A stretch of 64,000 nucleotides of DNA from Vibrio ruber DSM 16370 (GTDB lineage Bacteria > Pseudomonadota > Gammaproteobacteria > Enterobacterales > Vibrionaceae). How positions within the stretch are numbered: the stretch's first letter is position 1; every line of letters starts with the position of its first letter. The translations under genes were made by a program, and so were the position numbers. Below are positions 18,148-26,374 of the stretch, piece after piece. The notes under the pieces are model-generated. The model searched no databases, had not been told where the DNA came from, and worked only from the letters and a program-made list of their open reading frames with translations. The stretch spans positions 1 through 64,000 of the forward strand of contig NZ_FULE01000044.1 of assembly GCF_900163965.1 (NCBI RefSeq), read 5' to 3'.

Positions 18148-19614
18148 TTACGACCCTTTCAGTGGTAATTCAGTGAGTTGATCTAATGTAAACGGGAAAG
18201 ACAGAATATTGTGCAGTGACACATCCGGGAGGTCACCTGTCAGACCTTTTCTTTCCCAAGGATAAATTTGGATCATCTGCTGTAAAATATCGAAAATCTG
18301 TTGCGCATTTTCACCGGTGTCTGCCAGTAATAATCCCAATCGGTCTGAACTCAGGCGAGAGACAAGGTCCTGTTTTGAACAGAGTGAATGGGTCAGCTCG
18401 GTACAGGCGTCGATATACCGGGGCGTATCATGATAGATAATAATAACGGAATAGCTTGAAGACTTCAGTGCGGTTTTAAATAAAACCAGCTGTTCCCACC
18501 AGTAGGTCTCCGAAACGACATTCGTCAGATGTTTCTCCGGATCATATTCATATTGTCCCCGGATTCGGTTGATGAGCTTTCTTGCTCTTTGCTCCAACTG
18601 TTTCTTTGAGTTACGGACTTTGTCTTTACTTTCCCGCTTGTTCTGAATGTCTAGCTGTGATGTGGAATAGCTTCGGTAGCGCTTAAATGTCGTTAATGCA
18701 TGTTGATAGTCTTCTTGCTGTTCAGCAACCAGAGACTGTTGAAAATAAACGAGTGCTAATAACTCTCCATTGGCCGAATCCCGGGCGGCCTGCTCGGCTT
18801 TATCGAGGAGTGTGGTTGCTTCTGTCATATTCTGACGGAGCATCTCCAGACGAGCCCGGTTGATGTAGGAGTGTGTTTTTACCCAGGAAAGATTATTTGC
18901 AACCGCTAAATCATGTGCATATTGAGCCGCTTCTTCAGCATCTTCGAGACGCTCAAGTCCCAGCAATGCAAGCGCCCGAAAATCCCAGACTTCCGCCACT
19001 TCCTGAAGGAAGTCTTTGTCCTCCAGAACTTCAAGCGCACCATCTAAAACCGTCAACATATCGACATAACGGTTTAACAGATATAAATCCCAAGCCCATA
19101 AAATTCTGGCTCGGCCTTCGAGTGACTCCTGACGGGTATTGTTGGCTACTTTGACGGCCAGTTCATGGGTCGCGCAAGCGAGGTGATATTCGTGCGTGCT
19201 CCGCCAGATATTACCGAGCCCGAGCAGACTCTCGATCAGAATATGGATATCTTCTTCAAGTGTTGCCTGCTCTAAGGCATGAATCCAGTGTTGCTGGGCG
19301 GTATAAAATTTCCCTTCTTCCCACGAATGTAAAGCATGGAGGTGGAGAACTTCCGGCAAATATTCGTCATTATCAAGCTCATTCTGAGCATTCAATGCTT
19401 CTTTGGCATAGCGGATACCCTGAGTATGTTTTCCGAGGATTAAAGCACACCGGCACATGAGAATCAGACATTGAATGGCTCCCTCAGCGAAGTGAATTTG
19501 TCGGGAGCGCATCAGACACTGTTCTGCTTTAGACAGAACGTCTGTCGGGGCAAACTCGAAACGACGCTTGAGTTGCTCTATTTCAATTTCAAGGAGATAA
19601 AGGCTTTTTTCCAA
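18148..19614 (-). CDS. TPR-repeat protein with degenerate GGDEF-like C-terminus
   Basis: 488 residues, soluble. TPR-like repeats cover about 1-310, a basic coiled coil about 312-345, and the last about 140 residues follow the GGDEF fold pattern: YSVIIIYHDTPRYIDACTELTHSL, then DLVSRLSSDRLGLLLADTGENAQQIFD. SSDRL stands where GGDEF is expected, and the metal-binding Asp of the first strand motif is not in context, so no cyclase activity is likely. It is the first gene of a two-gene unit with the active TPR-GGDEF protein and may act as its partner or regulator. The domain reading is mine and is moderate in certainty. Confidence 0.75.
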   Translation of the reverse strand: MEKSLYLLEIEIEQLKRRFEFAPTDVLSKAEQCLMRSRQIHFAEGAIQCLILMCRCALILGKHTQGIRYAKEALNAQNELDNDEYLPEVLHLHALHSWEEGKFYTAQQHWIHALEQATLEEDIHILIESLLGLGNIWRSTHEYHLACATHELAVKVANNTRQESLEGRARILWAWDLYLLNRYVDMLTVLDGALEVLEDKDFLQEVAEVWDFRALALLGLERLEDAEEAAQYAHDLAVANNLSWVKTHSYINRARLEMLRQNMTEATTLLDKAEQAARDSANGELLALVYFQQSLVAEQQEDYQHALTTFKRYRSYSTSQLDIQNKRESKDKVRNSKKQLEQRARKLINRIRGQYEYDPEKHLTNVVSETYWWEQLVLFKTALKSSSYSVIIIYHDTPRYIDACTELTHSLCSKQDLVSRLSSDRLGLLLADTGENAQQIFDILQQMIQIYPWERKGLTGDLPDVSLHNILSFPFTLDQLTELPLKGS

Positions 19615-20036
19615 ACTTAATTATTCCTTTGTTACGTCACTCCGACAAGTTACATTGATGAGCTTAGTTGAAATTATCAATGTGAGCGATTCTGGTCATA
19701 GTCTCCAGTCAGGGATCATGTTACAGACTTATCTGATCGTTAAAATCATATATTTACCAGCATAAAGTATGCCAATAAGAGGTGATTACCGATAAGAACG
19801 TCTCAATTGCCTTTTTTCTTTTTGATACAGTCATTATCATAAGATGATTTTAAAAAGGTGAGAAATATTTCTGATCGATATTTTGACCAGTACAAAATTA
19901 AAGGCCACAAATAAATTATACATGAATTGTTTTTGTACAATCTGCTATCATGGTTATACAGGTATACTTTTTGTATAACTATTTATATGACGACAAATTC
20001 TATAACGATGCGTTGTATGATGATGAGGGCGGAATG
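19615..20036. other. Divergent control region upstream of TPR pair and photolyase operon
   Basis: 422 bp, very AT-rich. Short dyads such as TTGTACA and ATACAGGTATAC lie at about 19930-19975, close to the presumed promoter of the DUF523/MerR/photolyase operon; they could be MerR operators. Candidate -10 elements are many, so I mark none. Confidence 0.4.
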
Positions 20037-20993
20037 ATGGAAATGAAAATCCCAGTTGGTGTGAGTAGTTGTGTGACAGGTCAGCAGGTTCGTTTTGACG
20101 GTGGACATAAGAAAAGCCATTTTGTGATGGGCGAACTGGCACCATTTTGCGAGTTTATACCGGTTTGTCCTGAAGTCGGTGCCGGCATGTCGACTCCCAG
20201 GCCAACCATCCGCCAGTACGAGAAGCATGGTGTGATTCGGCTCGTTGAAACGAAGAATGATGCAGCTGATTATACTGACCAAATGGCCAGCTTTACTGAC
20301 AGAGTGCTTCAGGAGCTCGGTCAGTTATCTCAGCCATTGTGTGGTTATGTGGTGGCCGCTAAATCACCGACCTGCGGCATGAAGCAAGTGAAGGTGTATC
20401 ACGATGGAGGCGTTCGTAAAGAGGGCGTCGGTTTATATACCGAGAAGCTGATGGCAACAATGCCGTGGTTACCGGTTGAGGAAGATGGGCGTCTGAATGA
20501 CCCGAATTTGCGTGAGAACTTTATCTTGCGCGTATTTTGTCTGTATGACCTGTACCAGTCGGTCGGCGTTGACCCGACACCGGGCAATGTCGTTGCGTTT
20601 CACAGCCGATATAAATTTACGCTCATGGCGCATAGCCCGCAAGCGTACCGTTCGCTCGGAAGAATGGTTGCCCATATGGGAGATTCAACCCCGACAGAAT
20701 TTTTTGAACAGTACCGGCTGGCACTGATGCAGGCATTAGCCAAGCCGGCCAGCCGGAAAAATAGTACCAATGTGTTGATGCATTTCCAAGGATACTTTAA
20801 GCAGTTGCTCCAACCGGAGCAAAAAGCAGAGCTGACACGCATCATCCACGAATATCGTCAGGGATTGGTACCGCTACTGGTACCGGTGACACTGATTCAG
20901 CACTATCTGACGCTTTACCCGAATCCTTATTTGGCACAACAGCATTATTTAAATCCTTACCCACAAGCATTGAAGTTACGTTATGGACTCTAA
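20037..20993 (+). CDS. DUF523 and DUF1722 two-domain protein
   Basis: About 318 residues. The N-terminal DUF523 domain (about 1-155) has VGVSSCVTGQQVRFDGGHKKS, CPEVGAGMSTPRP and AKSPTCGMK, with conserved cysteines that may bind a metal or cluster. The C-terminal DUF1722 domain is about 180-300 (FHSRYKFTLMAHSPQAYRSLGRMV). Its function is unknown, but it is regularly found beside photolyases and stress genes. GAGGG 7 bp before ATG 20037 fixes the start; the frame extends 29 codons upstream without a ribosome site. The last 11 bp overlap the next gene, indicating translational coupling. Confidence 0.85.
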   Translation: MEMKIPVGVSSCVTGQQVRFDGGHKKSHFVMGELAPFCEFIPVCPEVGAGMSTPRPTIRQYEKHGVIRLVETKNDAADYTDQMASFTDRVLQELGQLSQPLCGYVVAAKSPTCGMKQVKVYHDGGVRKEGVGLYTEKLMATMPWLPVEEDGRLNDPNLRENFILRVFCLYDLYQSVGVDPTPGNVVAFHSRYKFTLMAHSPQAYRSLGRMVAHMGDSTPTEFFEQYRLALMQALAKPASRKNSTNVLMHFQGYFKQLLQPEQKAELTRIIHEYRQGLVPLLVPVTLIQHYLTLYPNPYLAQQHYLNPYPQALKLRYGL

Positions 20994-21846
20994 AGAAAAA
21001 CGTTATGCAATTCGTGAAGTCGCCGCGATCACAGGTGTCAAGCCTGTGACGCTGAGAGCATGGCAGCGCCGTTACCATCTGGTTGAGCCAAGCCGAACAG
21101 AAAAAGGGCATCGGTTATACAGTGAACAAGATATTCAGCAGATTCAGCAGATTCAGAGTTGGCTGGCGAAAGGGATTTCGATTGGTAATGTAACCCAGTT
21201 GCTTCAATCGACAGACGCATCGGAGTTGGAGCCTTCCGGCTCCGGAGGATTGGAAGAGTGTGAGTCATTTCTTTCAGCGCTGGTAGAGCTGAACCGGGGT
21301 AAAGCCGAGGCAATCATGGTGGCGATATTGAAAAACTATCCGTTGGAAATTGTCAGACAGCAATTCGTGATTCCGGTTGATGAAGCGTTGCTAAGGATGA
21401 AAAGTTCCCGGCAATCGATTCAACGTGGGTTGTTTCAATCGATGCTGATCGGGCAGTTTGCCTGGATGATTACCACAGCGAACCGAGCCAGCCATCTGGG
21501 GAAATGTCTCTGCGTCAGTCTCGACCCGGTGGGGAGCATCTGGGCATGGTTGCGTGCGTTACAGATTGCTGAACAGGGATATTTTACGGCGTTACTTGAT
21601 GGTGTTGAGGAACTGTCCGGCCTGCTCGATCATGCCAGCGAAGGGGCATTTCAGCGAATTGACTTTTTTTCGAATCGGGCTCTGACGAGCAAGCAGCAGC
21701 AAGTCATTCGTCAGCTACAGCAGCTACAGGAGCAGCCGACGAATACCGATGAACAGACAGCGTTACGAGGAAAACCATTCAGGGGACAGACACCGCTGGT
21801 TGTGACCTGTGATGGTCTGTTACAACCATTCGAGAGCGAAGCATGA
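20983..21846 (+). CDS. MerR-family regulator (CarH/LitR-like layout, cobalamin motif absent)
   Basis: 287 residues. The N-terminal MerR winged helix is YAIREVAAITGVKPVTLRAWQRRYHLVEPSRTEKGHRLYSEQDI. The C-terminal about 190 residues have the length and helical pattern of the cap plus B12-binding region of light-sensing CarH/LitR regulators, but I find no DxHxxG cobalamin-ligating motif, so B12 photosensing is unlikely. It overlaps the upstream DUF523 gene and precedes the photolyase, which suggests it controls this operon. The signal it senses is unknown. Confidence 0.82.
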   Translation: MDSKEKRYAIREVAAITGVKPVTLRAWQRRYHLVEPSRTEKGHRLYSEQDIQQIQQIQSWLAKGISIGNVTQLLQSTDASELEPSGSGGLEECESFLSALVELNRGKAEAIMVAILKNYPLEIVRQQFVIPVDEALLRMKSSRQSIQRGLFQSMLIGQFAWMITTANRASHLGKCLCVSLDPVGSIWAWLRALQIAEQGYFTALLDGVEELSGLLDHASEGAFQRIDFFSNRALTSKQQQVIRQLQQLQEQPTNTDEQTALRGKPFRGQTPLVVTCDGLLQPFESEA

Positions 21847-21881
21847 TATCGCTAAAAATTGATGGCTAAGGGGAAATAAGC

Positions 21882-23303
21882 ATGAAGCTGGTTTGGTTCA
21901 GACGTGATTTGAGGACAGTTGATCATACAGCGTTGAATGAGGCACTTCACAGCGGTGAGCCGGTCTGTGCCATTTTTGTTGCGACACCGGAGCAGTGGCG
22001 ACAGCATGATATGGCACCGATACAGGCTGATTTGATCGCCCGGCGTTTGCCGGTGATTCGTGATGAGCTTCGCCAGTTGAATGTGCCTTTCTACTATCGG
22101 GAAGTGAGTGATTTTGCACAGAGTGTCGGAACAGTTGCAGCTTTAGCCCGGCAACTCAAAGCAAACACGGTGTTCGTCAATATTGAATATGAACTCAATG
22201 AGCAGCAGCGGGATCAGAAACTGAAGCAATGTTTACAGCAGCAGGGCATTGCTTATCAGGCATGCCATGATAAATGTTTGTTTTCACCCGGGCAGGTGTT
22301 AACCAAGCAAGGTGAATTTTTTAAAGTTTTTACGCCCTTCCGTAAAGCATGGCAAGCACAGTTCATCATCCCAACGGTGGTTGCACCTGCATCGGCCGCC
22401 AATGCGTCAGTCAATGATGAAGCTGAGCTGAACGAGACATGTGAGCCTTTTTCTTATCCGCGTGAATCAAGTCAGGCATGGCCGGTAACAACCCGTGAAA
22501 TTCGCGACCGGTTGCGGGCTTTTTGCCACGAATCCGTTGATGTTTATCATCAACAGCGTGATTTCCCGGCGCTGAGCGCGACCAGCGGATTATCGCCGTA
22601 TCTGGCTATTGGCGCGTTATCGGTACGCCAGTGTCTGGCAAGGTTGTATCAAACGGCAGAACATGGCCGCTTATCTGCGGGGGCCGAGTCTTGGTTAAGT
22701 GAATTGATCTGGCGAGAGTTTTATCAGCATTTGATCTATTTTCAGCCATCTTTGTGTCAGGGCAAGCCATTTCATCCTTGGGGAGAGCAGTTGCACTGGC
22801 ACAATGCGTCGGAAGCGTTAGCGCGTTGGCAACAGGGAATGACCGGTTATCCGCTTGTTGATGCTGCGATGAGGCAACTGAATCACACCGGATGGATGCA
22901 CAATCGTCTGAGAATGGTGGTAGCAAGCTTCCTGACGAAAGACCTGCACATTGACTGGCGAGAAGGTGAACGTTACTTCATGCGTCACTTGATTGATGGT
23001 GATTTCGCCGCCAATAACGGCGGATGGCAGTGGTCTGCTTCGACGGGATGCGACGGACAGCCTTATTTTCGGATTTTTAATCCGGTTTCTCAGGGGAAAA
23101 AATTTGATCCGGATGGTGCGTTTGTGCGCAAGTGGGTGCCGGAGCTTGAGTCGGTGTCAAACAAGTGGATTCACGAGCCTTGGCGTGATCCATCTGTGAA
23201 TTATATGTCATATCCTCAGCCAATCGTTGATCATCAGGTCGAAAGAAAGCTAACCTTGTCTCTTTATCAAAAAGCAAAGGATAACTGCTGCCATGATTCG
23301 TAA
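21882..23303 (+). CDS. phrB: Deoxyribodipyrimidine photolyase (class I CPD photolyase)
   Basis: 473 residues, the same length as E. coli PhrB. The N-terminal Rossmann-like antenna domain begins KLVWFRRDLRTVDHTAL. The FAD-binding helical domain has WLSELIWREFYQHL, MRQLNHTGWMHNRLRMVVASFLTKDL and NNGGWQWSASTGCDGQPYFRIFNP, which include FAD contacts and the Trp electron-transfer chain. It repairs cyclobutane pyrimidine dimers with blue light. AAGGGGAA before ATG 21882 is a good ribosome site. Its 3' end overlaps the L,D-transpeptidase gene by 11 bp, so all four genes from 20037 may form one operon. Confidence 0.96.
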   Translation: MKLVWFRRDLRTVDHTALNEALHSGEPVCAIFVATPEQWRQHDMAPIQADLIARRLPVIRDELRQLNVPFYYREVSDFAQSVGTVAALARQLKANTVFVNIEYELNEQQRDQKLKQCLQQQGIAYQACHDKCLFSPGQVLTKQGEFFKVFTPFRKAWQAQFIIPTVVAPASAANASVNDEAELNETCEPFSYPRESSQAWPVTTREIRDRLRAFCHESVDVYHQQRDFPALSATSGLSPYLAIGALSVRQCLARLYQTAEHGRLSAGAESWLSELIWREFYQHLIYFQPSLCQGKPFHPWGEQLHWHNASEALARWQQGMTGYPLVDAAMRQLNHTGWMHNRLRMVVASFLTKDLHIDWREGERYFMRHLIDGDFAANNGGWQWSASTGCDGQPYFRIFNPVSQGKKFDPDGAFVRKWVPELESVSNKWIHEPWRDPSVNYMSYPQPIVDHQVERKLTLSLYQKAKDNCCHDS

Positions 23304-24195
23304 TCTGCTGTTGGCGTTTGTGATATGTGGGCTGAGTTTGCAGATTCAGGCCAAAACCTACCCTTTCCCGCCTCAGGGAAGTCGTATTGTCGGTAAAATT
23401 ATCTATCATGAGGTGCAAAAAGGCGAAACGGTTGCGCATATCGCGGATGCTTACAATGTAGGTTTTTTGAACATGATGGAAGCCAACCCCGGTGTGGATC
23501 CGTTTTTACCACAAGTCGGGCATGTGGTGACGATTCCGGCGCGAACCATTTTACCGGATGTGCCTTGGCAAGGGATTGTCGTTAATCTGGCGGAATTGAG
23601 ACTTTACTATTTCGAACCTGAAAAACGTCTGGTGCATATTTTCCCTGTCGGCATTGGCCGAATCGGACGCGATACACCGGAAATGGAAACCAAAATTAGC
23701 CAGAAACGTCCTAACCCGACCTGGACGCCGCCTCAGTCGATCCGGGCTGAGTATCGCAAAAAGGGCATTGAGCTGCCTGCGGTTGTCCCGGCCGGGCCTG
23801 ATAATCCATTGGGGTTATTTGCACTGCGGCTCGCTTATGGGGCGGGGGATTATCTGATTCACGGCACGAACAAAGACTTTGGTATCGGGTTGCGGGTGAG
23901 TGCCGGCTGTATCCGGATGAACCCGAAGGATATCGACTGGTTATTCCACCATGTGAATGTGGGAGAGAAAGTACGTGTGATTGATGAACCCGTCAAAGTG
24001 TCTCTTGAACCGGATCGCTCGGTATTTGTCGAGGCACATGAACCGCTGACACGCAGTAACGGGAGTAAAAAAGTACTGACTCTGCCTCAGGAGCTGGTCT
24101 GGTGGATGGCGGAGTTTCACCATTCCGATCAGAAAGCCAAAGCAGCTTTGATGACTAAAAATGGTATCCCGATTGAGGTTGTCAAAGCGCAATAG
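23293..24195 (+). CDS. Periplasmic L,D-transpeptidase (ErfK/YbiS/YcfS family)
   Basis: 300 residues. A signal peptide (NLLLAFVICGLSLQIQAKT) is followed by a LysM peptidoglycan-binding domain (about 37-82: YHEVQKGETVAHIADAYNVG ... PQVGHVVTIP) and a YkuD catalytic domain with HGTN and SAGCIRM, where Cys is the nucleophile and His the base. Such enzymes attach Lpp to diaminopimelate or make 3-3 crosslinks. The lpp gene lies convergently 127 bp away, which points to Lpp anchoring. It overlaps the photolyase gene by 11 bp. Confidence 0.93.
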   Translation: MIRNLLLAFVICGLSLQIQAKTYPFPPQGSRIVGKIIYHEVQKGETVAHIADAYNVGFLNMMEANPGVDPFLPQVGHVVTIPARTILPDVPWQGIVVNLAELRLYYFEPEKRLVHIFPVGIGRIGRDTPEMETKISQKRPNPTWTPPQSIRAEYRKKGIELPAVVPAGPDNPLGLFALRLAYGAGDYLIHGTNKDFGIGLRVSAGCIRMNPKDIDWLFHHVNVGEKVRVIDEPVKVSLEPDRSVFVEAHEPLTRSNGSKKVLTLPQELVWWMAEFHHSDQKAKAALMTKNGIPIEVVKAQ

Positions 24196-24265
24196 TTTGC
24201 TCAGGTTCGCCGTTCAACGCTCAGTGAGCGTGAATGGGAGAGCACGTTTCTGCGAGTACGAGCGA

Positions 24266-24301
24266 TGAAAAAATTCAGGGCAACGGATGTTGCCCTGAAT
24301 G
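24266..24301 (-). terminator. Terminator of lpp
   Basis: The perfect 12-bp stem ATTCAGGGCAAC / GTTGCCCTGAAT with a GGAT loop is followed on the minus strand by TTTTTT. It directly follows the lpp stop codon. Confidence 0.88.
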
Positions 24302-24322
24302 GATATCGAAAAGAGAAGGGGG

Positions 24323-24592
24323 TTATTTAGTGTAAGACTGGGCAATATGATCGATACGCTCATTCGCTCTTTGTGCTTCTTCCCGTACCGCATTGACGGA
24401 GTCTGAAGTCTGATCAATTTTATCACTAAGCATCATTTGACTGCTTTTCAGAGAAGCGACTTGGTCACTCAATTGGCTGACTTGATTGCTCAGCTCATCC
24501 ATTTTGGCCGTTGTTGCACTATCTGTGCTAGAGGCACACCCGGAAAGAAAGACAACACCTGACGCTGCTACTGCCAAAAATACTTTGTTCAT
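24323..24592 (-). CDS. lpp: Major outer-membrane lipoprotein Lpp
   Basis: 89 residues. A lipoprotein signal ends in the lipobox LSGC (Cys19 after cleavage context FLSGCASS). The rest is a heptad coiled coil (MDELSNQVSQLSDQVASLKSSQ) typical of trimeric Lpp, ending in SYTK with a C-terminal Lys that can be joined to peptidoglycan. The mature protein is about 70 residues against 58 in E. coli. A strong terminator follows and the L,D-transpeptidase gene faces it, so enzyme and substrate are neighbours. Confidence 0.93.
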   Translation of the reverse strand: MNKVFLAVAASGVVFLSGCASSTDSATTAKMDELSNQVSQLSDQVASLKSSQMMLSDKIDQTSDSVNAVREEAQRANERIDHIAQSYTK

Positions 24593-24910
24593 TATGAACT
24601 CCTTGATTGTTCCTTCGGATCAAAGTCACTTGCTTTCCATCATTTTGACGATACGACGGCAACAAGCAGTATGTTTTATGATTGTAGCACTGAAATAGAC
24701 AATGAAAAGTCAGAGGAAAATAAGAAATATGAAAAACTTATGAGAAAATCATCTTTGTGTTACTGATTTTGCCGCCCGGCAGCGGATGGCTTTTTCTCTC
24801 CACCTCTTCTATTCACTTCCGGGGAATTGCGTTATGATAGCGCGTTTCATCTGGTTCCCCCTGCCAATCAGGGGCAGACATTCATTTGGTCACAAATATT
24901 GGAGACTCAT
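24593..24910. other. Divergent upstream region of lpp and the helicase
   Basis: 318 bp. GTTATGATAG at about 24831-24840 offers a -10 element (TATGAT) for the helicase. The helicase frame is open back to 24827, but homologues begin at the TTG at 24911. No RNA gene is evident. Confidence 0.4.
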
Positions 24911-26242
24911 TTGCAATTTAAAGATTTAGGCTTAGATAATCGTTTATTAAAGAACGTCAACCATTACGATTTCAAGCAAGCAACGGAAATACAACAGAAA
25001 GCGATTCCTCTGACGATTGCCGGCAAGGATCTACTGGCGTCCTCGCAAACCGGTTCAGGCAAGACGCTTGCCTTTGTACTCCCTATGTTGCACAAGTCAT
25101 TAAAGAGCAAAGCATTTTCTGCTAAAGATCCGCGCGGATTGATTTTGGCACCAACGCGTGAGCTGGCAAAGCAGGTGTACGGAGAACTGCGTACCATGCT
25201 GGGCGGGCTGATGTACGATGCCGTGTTGGTGGTCGGCGGTGAAAACTTTAATGACCAAGTGAAAGCGCTGCGTCGCCATCCGAGATTCATCGTGGCAACT
25301 CCGGGACGTCTGGCTGACCATTTGGATCACCGTTCTCTGTTTCTCGATGGTTTGGAAACCTTAATTTTAGATGAAGCCGACAGAATGCTGGATTTAGGTT
25401 TTGCGCCGCAACTGCGACGGATTCATCGCGCTGCCAAACATCGTCGACGTCAGACCCTGATGTTTTCAGCCACACTTGACCATGCTGAAGTGAACGATAT
25501 CGCGATGGAAATGCTGAATCAGCCGAAACGCATCGCTGTTGGTCTCTCGAATGAACAGCACCAAGATATTCGTCAGCGTTTTTATCTGTGTGATCATCTT
25601 GATCATAAAGAGGCGATTCTCGATCGCGTGCTGGAGTCTGAATCTTACCGGCAGATCATTATCTTCACGGCCACCCGTGCGGACACTGAACGATTGACGG
25701 AAAAAATGAACCAGCGCAATTTAAAGGCGGTGGCTTTAAGTGGCGAGCTGAATCAGACCCAACGCAATACCATCATGAGTCAGTTCGAACGGGGAGTGTT
25801 TAAGATTCTGGTGACAACGGATGTTGCTTCCCGGGGGCTGGATATCAGCACTGTGACGCATGTCATTAACTTTGATATGCCCAAGCATACCGAGGAATAT
25901 GTGCACCGGATTGGTCGTACCGGCCGGGCAGGCAGCAAAGGTGATGCCATTTCGCTGGTGGGGCCGAAAGACTGGGACAGTTTCAAGCGGGTTGAAGCAT
26001 TCTTAGCGCAGACGATTCAATTTTCGGTCTTTGACGATTTGAAAGGTAAATTTAAAGGGATTAAACCGAAGAAAATAATTCCGCGTCAACCAATGAAGAA
26101 AAAAGCACCGGTTCGTCAAGCAAAACAGACAGATAAGAAGAAAGCGCCACAACGGGATAAAAGCTTTTATCAAAATACACCAGTGGGTGATGCGGTCTTT
26201 ATTCCGCGTAAGAAACCGGCTGCACAAGATGATAATGGCTGA
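24911..26242 (+). CDS. DEAD-box ATP-dependent RNA helicase
   Basis: 443 residues from a TTG start with GGAG six bases upstream (reading MQFKDLGLDNRLLKN, the usual family start). It has Q-motif, motif I ASSQTGSGKT, Ia PTRELA, II LDEADRML, III SATL, V TTDVASRGLD and VI HRIGRTGRAG. A basic tail (about 390-443; KKIIPRQPMKKKAPVRQAKQTDKKK) likely binds RNA. It belongs to the RhlE/SrmB-like group with roles in ribosome assembly or RNA decay; the exact subfamily is not certain. A good terminator follows. Confidence 0.93.
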   Translation: MQFKDLGLDNRLLKNVNHYDFKQATEIQQKAIPLTIAGKDLLASSQTGSGKTLAFVLPMLHKSLKSKAFSAKDPRGLILAPTRELAKQVYGELRTMLGGLMYDAVLVVGGENFNDQVKALRRHPRFIVATPGRLADHLDHRSLFLDGLETLILDEADRMLDLGFAPQLRRIHRAAKHRRRQTLMFSATLDHAEVNDIAMEMLNQPKRIAVGLSNEQHQDIRQRFYLCDHLDHKEAILDRVLESESYRQIIIFTATRADTERLTEKMNQRNLKAVALSGELNQTQRNTIMSQFERGVFKILVTTDVASRGLDISTVTHVINFDMPKHTEEYVHRIGRTGRAGSKGDAISLVGPKDWDSFKRVEAFLAQTIQFSVFDDLKGKFKGIKPKKIIPRQPMKKKAPVRQAKQTDKKKAPQRDKSFYQNTPVGDAVFIPRKKPAAQDDNG

Positions 26243-26269
26243 GTCATTTGATTGTGTGATTGAATCATG

Positions 26270-26302
26270 AATGCCGTGGCAGTCGGGCCCCGGCATTTTT
26301 TT
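26270..26302 (+). terminator. Terminator of the DEAD-box helicase gene
   Basis: The stem AATGCCG / CGGCATT with a GC-rich loop is followed by seven T. Confidence 0.8.
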
Positions 26303-26320
26303 CGGTGTCAGCTCGAACGT

Positions 26321-26364
26321 ATACCTATCGGGATAAACCGCTACCGGGATAAACCGATAGGTAT
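26321..26364. repeat. Inverted repeat between helicase and chemoreceptor genes
   Basis: The 11-bp arms ATACCTATCGG and CCGATAGGTAT enclose a direct repeat of CGGGATAAACCG. It lies just after the convergent chemoreceptor gene and may form its transcript end, although no T-run follows. Confidence 0.5.
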
Positions 26365-26374
26365 GATCGGTAAC

